Origin: Kordiimonas sediminis
Lineage (GTDB): Bacteria; Pseudomonadota; Alphaproteobacteria; Sphingomonadales; Kordiimonadaceae
Length of the DNA: 64,000 bases
Assembly (NCBI RefSeq): GCF_014656395.1
Contig: NZ_BNCI01000001.1
Location: 1,337,893 to 1,401,892, forward strand
Direction of reading: 5' to 3'
Numbering within the stretch: the first letter of the stretch is position 1; every line of letters starts with the position of its first letter. Below the pieces are notes generated by a model. That model had not been told where the DNA came from, did not search any database, and saw only the letters and a list, made by a program, of their open reading frames with translations. Shown here in pieces: positions 26,691-34,295 of the stretch. A program made the position numbers and the translations under genes.

Positions 26691-28962
26691 ACGTGCTTAC
26701 CCCGTCAGAAATGATCTGATCACCATGTAGATAATATTGTTGCCCGACCGATGGCTGCGCAATCGGATCCTTCAGCAGGTGCCACAAGGTGCGCTGGATG
26801 CCGGTTACACAGTCATCACAATCGGCAAGTGCCAGACTGCGGGTGGCGATCAGTTTTTCAAGTGTTGCCACATGGGTAATCAGCGCCGGTCTGTCCTGTG
26901 CAGCCTGCAGGAAATAGTCCTTCAGGTCAGTAAGCGTCTGCCGTGTCTGTTCAGAAAGAAGTGCTGTCTCTCTTTCCGGGTTCGACAGCAGTTTATAGCC
27001 CGCAAGCAACAGAGCCTCATCACGGTCGTTTTCAGGGGTGGCTGCTTCGTCGCGGCGGAAACTTTCAATGTCGTCCAACTCCCCGGTCAGGCGCCGGTCT
27101 TCTGATACAGGCGGGGGTTCAAAGCCCAGACGTTTAACATAAATCCGGTCAGCCTGTTTGGCGAGTTTCAGGAACTTCAGTGCTTCATATTCATACGGCA
27201 GGGCTTTTTCCGGTTCTGCCAACATCAGATGCAGTTCAGCCTGCCACATTATGCTGACCGCTTTTTTCATCAGTGTTTTGGGGTCGCGTTTGGCAATTGG
27301 GCCGACATCAGAGTCGCCGTGATTATGTCCAAACCGTGCAATCATTTCAGCCGCACCGCTCCTGCTTGTGGCCTGATCAGCCCCTTCATGGGTATGGCCA
27401 ACCTCGGGGGCTGATACTTCTGCTTCCTCATGGCCATGGTCGTGGCCCTCTTCATGGTCATCATCTGCGCCCGTGTCGGCGCGGCCAGCCTCCGCTAGCT
27501 GGTCCCCCGGTCCTTCGCCAAATTCGTCGCCCAGATACTGGCCGTACCGCTGCTTCAGATCGCTTTGTGCCTGCCCCAAGCCGTAAGAAATATCTTTGAA
27601 TTCCTGTGCGTCCAGAATGCTTTGATCTTCTATCAGCTGTTCTGTTTCGATGATAATCTGGCGCTGGCTTTTGAAATATTCCGGTTCAAGATTGATAACA
27701 ATACCCGCCGCAGCAACAGGGACTTCTACATCATCCAACCATTTCACTATGACGGTTGAAGACTTGCCGCGATTGGGTGTTGGTGTTTTATTGTCCCAGG
27801 CTTCGACGCTGAAATACACCTCATCCCCGGGTTCCATCCCAAGGGCTAAAAGGTCCCAATCCTTGCTGTATTGATACCCATTTTCTGTCGTAGTCTGCTG
27901 GTCAAAGCTGAAGACTTCATCCCGGAATTTGACAGCTTCCCCCGTTCCCTTTGCCACTGACGCAAGGATCTGTGCACCAGCCACCCCGAAATCATCCCGT
28001 ACCTCCACAATAGACCGGAAAAACGGGTCCCCGTTTTTGGGTATCTCAAGCACCCGTTTCTCTGGTTCGCGGATATCAATATCCGGTGCGCGATCTTTGA
28101 AAACCTGAAGCGTGTAAAAGTCACCAACCTGCGCCTCTCCGTCGCTGGTTGAATGCATGATCCGGTATAGTCCGGTACTGTCGGCGATCATCTCGGCGCG
28201 GAAGGATCCATCGGTGTCTGCGGTGAAGGGTACCAGTTCCCCGTCACTGGCATGAAGCATATAGCGCCCGTCCATCCGTGAAAATTTCAGACGCCACATA
28301 ATCTGGCTGGCTTCAACCGTTTTTATGTTCAAATCCTGCATAACAGAGGGGGCAAGATTTGTGTAGGGCGGGGCCGTTACTGTTACAGTCGCTTCCGTAA
28401 TCGAGGCTGGCAACAGAACATTTTCTGCCGTTTGTTCATACATATTTTGTCTGGCAGTTTTCCGCCAGTCATATTGGTAGAGTGCGACTGCAAGCATCAA
28501 GAATAGAAGGGTAAGGGCAATGGGCGTCTTTGCTTTTAAAGGGGGTACCCACAAAGAATGATCTTGAACGGCCCTTTCAAACGCTGCTTCTGCGCGGTCG
28601 AATTGTAGCTGTTTTAAGGGTGGGAGTGTCGTTCTGTCCGCCAAGAGGAGCTGACCGCTTTCCTCCAGTTCGGGTATCTTGCGGTTCAGGTGCAACAAGA
28701 AGGTTGCGACAGATATTTCCCTGTATCCGCGGTGTCGCGGCAACAAAAGAAGGCCCGTGACGACAACAAGCAAAGGCGTAGCAACTTTGACCGCAATAGG
28801 CATTTTGAAAAAGGCCATTACCATCACCACAAAAGCCGCAACTGCAAGCAAGCGGAGCAGGGCAGACAATAAAGTTCTGCGCTTCAGATACCGCACCGAG
28901 TGGGTAAGGCGATCATGTAGGCTACCGTTTTGGCCAGACTGAGTTCTGCGGCTATCTGTCAC
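26683..28962 (-). CDS. DUF4175-like membrane protein with His-rich segment
   Basis: 759 residues from a GTG that overlaps the end of the BatA-like gene (AAAGG ahead of it). Residues about 30-75 and 145-165 are membrane helices; the rest is a large periplasmic region of beta sandwiches (about 190-420) and helices (about 560-740). The general plan fits the DUF4175-type partner of BatA proteins. A His/Asp/Glu-rich stretch at about 490-550 contains DDHEEGHDHGHEE, VGHTHEG and FGHNHGD, which could bind Zn, Ni or Cu. Since the operon starts with metallopeptidase genes, a metal-buffering part is an attractive but unproven idea. Confidence 0.75.
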   Translation of the reverse strand: MTDSRRTQSGQNGSLHDRLTHSVRYLKRRTLLSALLRLLAVAAFVVMVMAFFKMPIAVKVATPLLVVVTGLLLLPRHRGYREISVATFLLHLNRKIPELEESGQLLLADRTTLPPLKQLQFDRAEAAFERAVQDHSLWVPPLKAKTPIALTLLFLMLAVALYQYDWRKTARQNMYEQTAENVLLPASITEATVTVTAPPYTNLAPSVMQDLNIKTVEASQIMWRLKFSRMDGRYMLHASDGELVPFTADTDGSFRAEMIADSTGLYRIMHSTSDGEAQVGDFYTLQVFKDRAPDIDIREPEKRVLEIPKNGDPFFRSIVEVRDDFGVAGAQILASVAKGTGEAVKFRDEVFSFDQQTTTENGYQYSKDWDLLALGMEPGDEVYFSVEAWDNKTPTPNRGKSSTVIVKWLDDVEVPVAAAGIVINLEPEYFKSQRQIIIETEQLIEDQSILDAQEFKDISYGLGQAQSDLKQRYGQYLGDEFGEGPGDQLAEAGRADTGADDDHEEGHDHGHEEAEVSAPEVGHTHEGADQATSRSGAAEMIARFGHNHGDSDVGPIAKRDPKTLMKKAVSIMWQAELHLMLAEPEKALPYEYEALKFLKLAKQADRIYVKRLGFEPPPVSEDRRLTGELDDIESFRRDEAATPENDRDEALLLAGYKLLSNPERETALLSEQTRQTLTDLKDYFLQAAQDRPALITHVATLEKLIATRSLALADCDDCVTGIQRTLWHLLKDPIAQPSVGQQYYLHGDQIISDGVSTYD

Positions 28963-30187
28963 GGGATTGCCTTTCGCTCAGAATACGTTCACCAACCCAA
29001 AGTAGGGCGATTAAAAGAACCAGCCAAGCGGACAGGTCTGACAAAGGATGGCTATATCCTGCCCCGTCAGGGGACGCCGCCGTGTCCCGATAGACCGGAT
29101 CGGTTAAAGCCCTATCCAGTTTTCCTTCTGTTTCCTGCAATAAAGACAGTAATATGATCGGAAATTCTGGTTTTGCCAGCAGGTCACTTGAGCCCGCGCC
29201 AAGGTTGAAACCAGCCTGATGCCACATAGCCCCGTTCGATACGAAAGTCACCAGCGCAGGGGTGCCAGAACCGGTGATCCATGCCGCATGCCCGGATTGG
29301 ATGTCGCCTATTTCCGAGATGTGAAAACGGGAAAAGGGATAGTCGGGCAATGTGACCGTTTCGTCCGTAGGTCTTGACCCTCGCGCAAAAAAGAGTGCCT
29401 TTTTTGGGGGGATACCAAAGCCTGACAGATCAGGAAGCTCGGATGTTTCTGGTAGCCAGATCAACCAGTCGAACAGTGTCCCGGTTTGGTTTTGAAGGGC
29501 GTTGGGCGCTGTCACCGTAACTGTATAGTCAATTGCCCGGTGCTGGTTCAAACGATCAAACGCAGTTTGCAGATTGTTCAGAATGGACAACTGTTCCGGA
29601 TTCGAAACAAGTAAGATATTGTAGGATTGTTCAGAATCCATGGCACTCGCGGACGTATTAGAAAAATGCCACGTCACTGGCTGGGCGAACTCTGGCCAGC
29701 TGCTCCCAATTTCACCTGCTGTCGCGCTGGCATAAATGTGGATAGTGCCGCTGTGTTCGCGCTCTGTCAGGGTTTGGTGAATGTGTGCCCAAGCCGTGTC
29801 ATCACCTTCAATCCTGTGGACGACAGCATCCGGGTGATTTTCTTCAAGCGTTTGCCAATCAGTGTCTGTTGCGGACTGTGCCCACATCGGGGTGACAAAC
29901 ACGCTTTCCCTGTCTTCATCCCCGGCTATATTGCCTGCAAACTCCGCCAAAATGAAAGTAGCCAGCGTAAAAATACCCAGTCGAAACGCCAGCAGCAGAT
30001 ATTGCTTCAATCTGATCTCGGTAACGCGCTGCATTGCGGCTGTTCTTAGAAATTCTACTGACCCTAATACAACACGCCGCCCTTTGCTCCGATTAAACAA
30101 ATGGATCAGTATGGGAATCAGAAGCGTCAGCAGGCCCACAAGGCCAACAGCATTCAGGAAAGTAAATGTCCCAGAGGAATAGATCAT
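28952..30187 (-). CDS. BatA-like protein with N-terminal double membrane domain
   Basis: 411 residues. The N-terminus matches the BatA/aerotolerance double-transmembrane domain (FLNAVGLVGLLTLLIPILIHLFNRSKGRRVVLGSVEFLR, then LLLAFRLGIFTLATFILAEF). It is followed by a periplasmic domain (about 90-375) without a vWA MIDAS motif, and one C-terminal helix (SAWLVLLIALLWVGERIL). The ATG abuts the stop of the DUF58 gene (TAGATG). Such proteins work with MoxR ATPases and vWA proteins in the inner membrane; the exact role is unknown. Confidence 0.85.
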   Translation of the reverse strand: MIYSSGTFTFLNAVGLVGLLTLLIPILIHLFNRSKGRRVVLGSVEFLRTAAMQRVTEIRLKQYLLLAFRLGIFTLATFILAEFAGNIAGDEDRESVFVTPMWAQSATDTDWQTLEENHPDAVVHRIEGDDTAWAHIHQTLTEREHSGTIHIYASATAGEIGSSWPEFAQPVTWHFSNTSASAMDSEQSYNILLVSNPEQLSILNNLQTAFDRLNQHRAIDYTVTVTAPNALQNQTGTLFDWLIWLPETSELPDLSGFGIPPKKALFFARGSRPTDETVTLPDYPFSRFHISEIGDIQSGHAAWITGSGTPALVTFVSNGAMWHQAGFNLGAGSSDLLAKPEFPIILLSLLQETEGKLDRALTDPVYRDTAASPDGAGYSHPLSDLSAWLVLLIALLWVGERILSERQSRDR

Positions 30188-31084
30188 CTACCGTACCACC
30201 CGACTGCGGTTTCGCAGAAAGTCATACAGTGCCTGATCCATGGGGGCATCAATATTGATGGTTGTCAGCTCTATCGCTCGCTTCAGGAGCGTTAGCCTGA
30301 CTTCTTCTGTATGCGCGTCCCGGGCAGTTTTATAGATCTGTTGCGCATCACGTGCATTCACCAGTATTTGTTCGCCGGTTTCTGCATCTTCAAACCTGAC
30401 CGGGCCGGTGAAAGGGAAATTTTCTTCATCATCACAGTTGAGCTTCATGGCGATGACTTCGGTATGTTTACCTGCCAGGCGGTTCACGAAGTCATAGATT
30501 TCAGATTTTTCCTGATAGAAATCACTGAGGACGAAAACCATACCGTGTTGTTGTAGCAGGGGAAGATACTGTTTAGCGGCATCCTCTGCCGGGAAGCGTT
30601 GCCCCGGTTTTACTGTTACGAGCTTCCGAAGAAGGGCTGACCAGTGCTGGTCGCCGGTGCCAAGGGGCGTGATGGCCGCGCTATCATCGTATAGAGCCAT
30701 CAAACCAATACTATCGCCCTGACGGCCAGCAATATATGCCATGGTCGCTATCAGATGTTTTGCATAGTCCAGTTTGGTCCAACCGTCTGCGTCTTCGCTG
30801 GCTACCGCCATGGATGCGCTTGCATCAACAACAAACCAGACGGATATCTCGCTTTCGCGCTCGGCTTCCCTGACAAAATAACGGTCCGAGCGTGCAAACA
30901 GTTTCCAGTCGATCCGGCTTAGATCGTCGCCTTCTTCATATTGACGGTACTGGCTAAATTCCACCCCGACACCGCGCATCCGGCTTTCATGCAGCCCGTG
31001 CAAAAACCCGTCTGCCACTGTTTTTGCAACAAGGGGCAGATCCTTAATCCGGGATAGTGTTCTGGGGTCAAGGAACCTTTCCAT
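30188..31084 (-). CDS. DUF58 protein with vWA-like fold
   Basis: 298 residues. DUF58 signature SQYRQYEEGDDLSRIDWKLFARSD followed by a vWA-like domain with an intact MIDAS start (Asp87, Ser89, Ser91 in VVDASASM). There is no membrane helix, so it is probably a cytoplasmic or peripheral protein. DUF58 proteins are constant partners of MoxR AAA+ ATPases. It begins 6 bases after moxR and directly abuts the BatA-like gene, so all three are translated from one message. Confidence 0.92.
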   Translation of the reverse strand: MERFLDPRTLSRIKDLPLVAKTVADGFLHGLHESRMRGVGVEFSQYRQYEEGDDLSRIDWKLFARSDRYFVREAERESEISVWFVVDASASMAVASEDADGWTKLDYAKHLIATMAYIAGRQGDSIGLMALYDDSAAITPLGTGDQHWSALLRKLVTVKPGQRFPAEDAAKQYLPLLQQHGMVFVLSDFYQEKSEIYDFVNRLAGKHTEVIAMKLNCDDEENFPFTGPVRFEDAETGEQILVNARDAQQIYKTARDAHTEEVRLTLLKRAIELTTINIDAPMDQALYDFLRNRSRVVR

Positions 31085-31090
31085 GGAGGG

Positions 31091-32101
31091 TTAGCCCTCT
31101 AGCTGGCTTTTGGGTTCCGGTACATGTTTGAAAAGATCATCAATAATATCTTCAATACTGATCTCTTCTGCCTCGGCCATGAAACTTCTAAGAATGCGGT
31201 GTCGCAGGACAGCCTTAGCGACAAATCGGATATCCGGAAGGGTTACTGCAAACCTTCCAGACAGGAGTGCCTTTGCCTTCGCGCACATGACAAGGGCCTG
31301 TCCCGCCCGTGGCCCGGAACCCCAGCGTACATAGTCGCGTACCATGGGAACCTGGCTTTCATCCGGGCGCGTAGCCCGAACAATTTGGGCCACATATTTT
31401 AGAATATCCTCGGACACTTCAACCGACCGCACCAGGTCCTGTAAGGCAATCATATCATCCCCTGTCAGCACGGTGCTTAGGTCCGGGTTATATGATCCTG
31501 TGGTACGGTTCAGGATTTCAATTTCGTCCTGTTCTGTCGGGTAGCCGACCTGAATAAACATCAGGAAACGGTCGAGCTGCGCTTCCGGCAGGGGGTAGGT
31601 GCCGGACTGTTCAACAGGGTTTTGGGTCGCCAGAACAAAGAAAGGTTTGGGCAGCTTGTGTTGTTCGCCCCCATAGCTGATGGACCGTTCCTGCATCGCT
31701 TCGAGGAGGGCAGCCTGAGTCTTGGGCGGCGTCCGGTTGATTTCATCCGCCAGCAGAATATTGGTGAACACGGGACCTTTTCGGAATTTGAAGAAACGTT
31801 TGCCAGTGGCATGATCTTCTTCAAGGATTTCGGTGCCGATAATATCACTGGGCATCAAATCCGGTGTGAACTGTACCCGGTGGAAACCGAGATCAAGGGT
31901 TTTCGCCAGCGTATTGACCATCAGGGTTTTGGCCAGTCCCGGCACCCCTTCCAGAAGACAGTGACCACCAGCCAAGATGCTGATGAGTAGTTCTTCAACG
32001 ACGGTACGTTGACCGACGATAACTTTGCCAACTTCATCAACGACTTTGTCGAGCTGGTTGATTCTTTCCTTGATGTCCTGTGTGTTCATGCTGTCGTTCA
32101 T
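31091..32101 (-). CDS. MoxR-family AAA+ ATPase
   Basis: 336 residues. Walker A GVPGLAKT (52-59), Walker B ILLADEINRTPPKTQAALLEAM, sensor 1 VLATQNPVEQSGTYPLPEAQLDRF, and the C-terminal lid with GSGPRAGQALV. This is the typical MoxR size. MoxR proteins act as chaperones that fold or load cofactors into partner proteins together with vWA-domain proteins. Here it sits between a Tat-signal DUF4159 gene and DUF58, with TldD/TldE upstream as candidate clients. Confidence 0.95.
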   Translation of the reverse strand: MNDSMNTQDIKERINQLDKVVDEVGKVIVGQRTVVEELLISILAGGHCLLEGVPGLAKTLMVNTLAKTLDLGFHRVQFTPDLMPSDIIGTEILEEDHATGKRFFKFRKGPVFTNILLADEINRTPPKTQAALLEAMQERSISYGGEQHKLPKPFFVLATQNPVEQSGTYPLPEAQLDRFLMFIQVGYPTEQDEIEILNRTTGSYNPDLSTVLTGDDMIALQDLVRSVEVSEDILKYVAQIVRATRPDESQVPMVRDYVRWGSGPRAGQALVMCAKAKALLSGRFAVTLPDIRFVAKAVLRHRILRSFMAEAEEISIEDIIDDLFKHVPEPKSQLEG

Positions 32102-32122
32102 TTCTTTTTTTGGTGAATATAG

Positions 32123-32824
32123 TTAGCCCGTCATGGCGTACATAACGATATTAACGGCGAAGCGCGTGTTGTCTTTTGCAAGCCACCGTTTATTCCGAAA
32201 GTCATAGTCCCATTCGCACCCATAATCCTTGTTGCTGTATAGCACCCGGATTTTGCCATCTATCTCAATGGCTTTCAGGTAATCATGTACCAGGTCATCA
32301 CCCCAGCCATTCAGTTCAAGCCCTGTAGTTGGTGGGCCGTCGAACTTGAAAAAACTCGAATATAGGGGATGGTCGTTCGGTATTTTTTTCAGCGCATCTG
32401 GGCCAAATATTTTGGCCATTTGCTCTTCAAAAGTACGTGCGAACAGACCGTCAATATCGTGATTGCAATCGTCAACAAAGACGAAACCGCCATTGCGGAC
32501 ATAGGTTTCGAAGTTTTCGGCTTCCGCGTTGTTGAATTCCACGAGCCTGTGTCCGGCCATGTAGCAAAATGGCGACCGCAGCATCAAAGGGTCTTCAAGA
32601 GCGATTACCCGTTCGCGCAAGTCTACCCGGATTGTTGTATATTCTATCAGGCTGTTGAGGATATTGGCCGGTGCTCTCTCGTCAACTTCCCAGTTGCCGG
32701 ATTCGTAGCTTAGTCTGGTGAAGTAAAAGTCATAGTCGTCGTCAGATGCGAAAGCACGTGTGGGTACAAGGCAGGAGCCCAGTCCGCATGCAGCAATGGA
32801 TTTCAGAAAATGACGACGGTCCAA
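32123..32824 (-). CDS. Tat-exported DUF4159 protein
   Basis: 233 residues. It starts at a TTG, supported by AGGAG six bases upstream. The N-terminus MDRRHFLKSIAACGLGSCL is a twin-arginine signal, with a cut near AFA-SD. The rest is a DUF4159 domain (ANILNSLIEYTTIRVD, GHRLVEFNNAEAENFETYVRNGGFVFVDDC). In many relatives this domain is fused to the C-terminus of a BatA-like membrane protein; here it is a separate exported protein. It has a gatekeeper-like GATase fold with no known enzymatic activity. It lies 21 bases before moxR. Confidence 0.85.
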   Translation of the reverse strand: MDRRHFLKSIAACGLGSCLVPTRAFASDDDYDFYFTRLSYESGNWEVDERAPANILNSLIEYTTIRVDLRERVIALEDPLMLRSPFCYMAGHRLVEFNNAEAENFETYVRNGGFVFVDDCNHDIDGLFARTFEEQMAKIFGPDALKKIPNDHPLYSSFFKFDGPPTTGLELNGWGDDLVHDYLKAIEIDGKIRVLYSNKDYGCEWDYDFRNKRWLAKDNTRFAVNIVMYAMTG

Positions 32825-32841
32825 CGTCTGCTCCTGTATAG

Positions 32842-32880
32842 GAAAAGGGATTGGGGGCTGGAGTTGCTCCCCAATCCTTC
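32842..32880 (-). terminator. Attenuator-like hairpin between tldE and the DUF4159 gene
   Basis: GGATTGGGG (32848-32856) and CCCCAATCC (32869-32877) form a perfect 9-bp stem. On the minus strand it is followed by CTTTTCC, a short T run. Since the genes beyond it are packed as one operon, this may be a partial terminator that lets tldDE be made in excess of the moxR part. Confidence 0.5.
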
Positions 32881-32901
32881 ATTAGGCTTTCCCTGATGAA
32901 A

Positions 32902-34263
32902 TTACACCGCGTCAGAAAGGGAGCTGAAGTTAAAGTCCCGCAGTTTCATCGGAGGAATCATGCAGCCATTGATGCGCTGGGGCTTGCCCAGTGCTTCGAT
33001 GTTATTCAGCATGACGATCGGGCTTTCATTGAAGCGGAAGTTTTTGATCGGATATTTGATCTCTCCGTTTTCAATGTAGAATGTCCCGTCCCTGGTCAGC
33101 CCCGTGTACATCAGGCTTTGCGGATCAAGCTGACGGATATACCACAGGCGTGTCACCAGAACACCGCGCCGGGTGTTCTTGATCATATCCTCGAGACTTT
33201 CGTCACCGCCGTCCATATTGATCGGGGTTTGCCCTGCGAACAGACCACCGCCAGTGTAGGGCGTCGGAACATAGGGCATGCCGGTTTTCTCTGCCCAGTA
33301 GCGGGAGTTTGGCATGGTGGTGACAACACCATCTTTGATCCAGTCGGTTCTGCGAAAGGCTGCGCCGTCCCCTGAAAAAGGATGTGTTGGCGCATCCGGG
33401 CTTTGCGGATCGGTGTAAATGGTGACGCGTTCGTCGAACATTTTTTCACCAAGACGGTTTTTGGGCGCGCCTTCTTCCTTTGATTTGCCAGACAGGAAAC
33501 TACGGCCTTCATCCGCTGTTCTTTGATTCATTGCGCTGAACATATTTTGCAACAACTGCACCGTGGCTGCAGGTTCCATGATCACAGTGTAGCGACCTGG
33601 CTCCATCGCCTTGCCGTCAACACTGTCCATGGACTTCTGGATTGCGATTGCGGACGCTTCCTTTGTGTCCATTTTCTTCGCGTCGTTAAAGTCGCGGGAA
33701 ACCCAGCCAGACCCCTTGCCATCCGCAGTTCGGATTGTTGCAGTGAAGCTAACGTTGGTCATCTTGTTGTAGGCAAAAAGCCCTTTGGAGTTCATGACAG
33801 CAGCAAATGTTTCACTGTCATTCAGGTAGCCGGAGGATACCAGATTGTTAGCTTTGGAAGCTGCGATGCTGGCATCTGCTGCTTCTGCGCGCCAGGATGG
33901 GTCCACATCAACAGTGGACTGAAAATGTGTGTTCACTTTTTCATATTCCTGCGGGCCCAGAATTGGCATGAATTCCGGATTATCAGGCGCCAGTCTTGCC
34001 AGCTCTTCTGATGCGCGAACCACTTTCTCAATCGCTGCGTCAGTGAACTCGTTTGTCGATGCGGTTCCCTGCTTTTTGCCGAATGATGACTGAACGGTCA
34101 GGTTCACGTCGTTTAGTTCACCAGATGTGCTAACGGTGTTACGGGCATACCGAATATTGCCGTTTACTTCACCGTCCAGATTACATTCGCACGCTTCTGC
34201 CTTTGAATAGGACAGGACCTTGGTCAATAGCGCTTTAGCTTCTTCTCTTGTCATAATAGCCAT
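32902..34263 (-). CDS. TldE/PmbA-like peptidase subunit
   Basis: 453 residues. Belongs to the U62 (TldD/PmbA) family. It lacks the HExxxH zinc motif, as TldE partners do, and has the family stretches YTVIMEPAATVQLLQNM, FSGDGAAFRRTDWIKDGVV and VLVTRLWYIRQLDPQSLMYTGLTRDGTFYIENGEI. TldE forms a heterodimer with TldD that degrades or trims peptides. It has no signal peptide, although its TldD partner does. AAGGAA precedes the ATG. It starts 32 bases after tldD. Confidence 0.88.
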   Translation of the reverse strand: MAIMTREEAKALLTKVLSYSKAEACECNLDGEVNGNIRYARNTVSTSGELNDVNLTVQSSFGKKQGTASTNEFTDAAIEKVVRASEELARLAPDNPEFMPILGPQEYEKVNTHFQSTVDVDPSWRAEAADASIAASKANNLVSSGYLNDSETFAAVMNSKGLFAYNKMTNVSFTATIRTADGKGSGWVSRDFNDAKKMDTKEASAIAIQKSMDSVDGKAMEPGRYTVIMEPAATVQLLQNMFSAMNQRTADEGRSFLSGKSKEEGAPKNRLGEKMFDERVTIYTDPQSPDAPTHPFSGDGAAFRRTDWIKDGVVTTMPNSRYWAEKTGMPYVPTPYTGGGLFAGQTPINMDGGDESLEDMIKNTRRGVLVTRLWYIRQLDPQSLMYTGLTRDGTFYIENGEIKYPIKNFRFNESPIVMLNNIEALGKPQRINGCMIPPMKLRDFNFSSLSDAV

Positions 34264-34295
34264 GATGTATAATTCCTTGATTTGCCAAACGCCAA

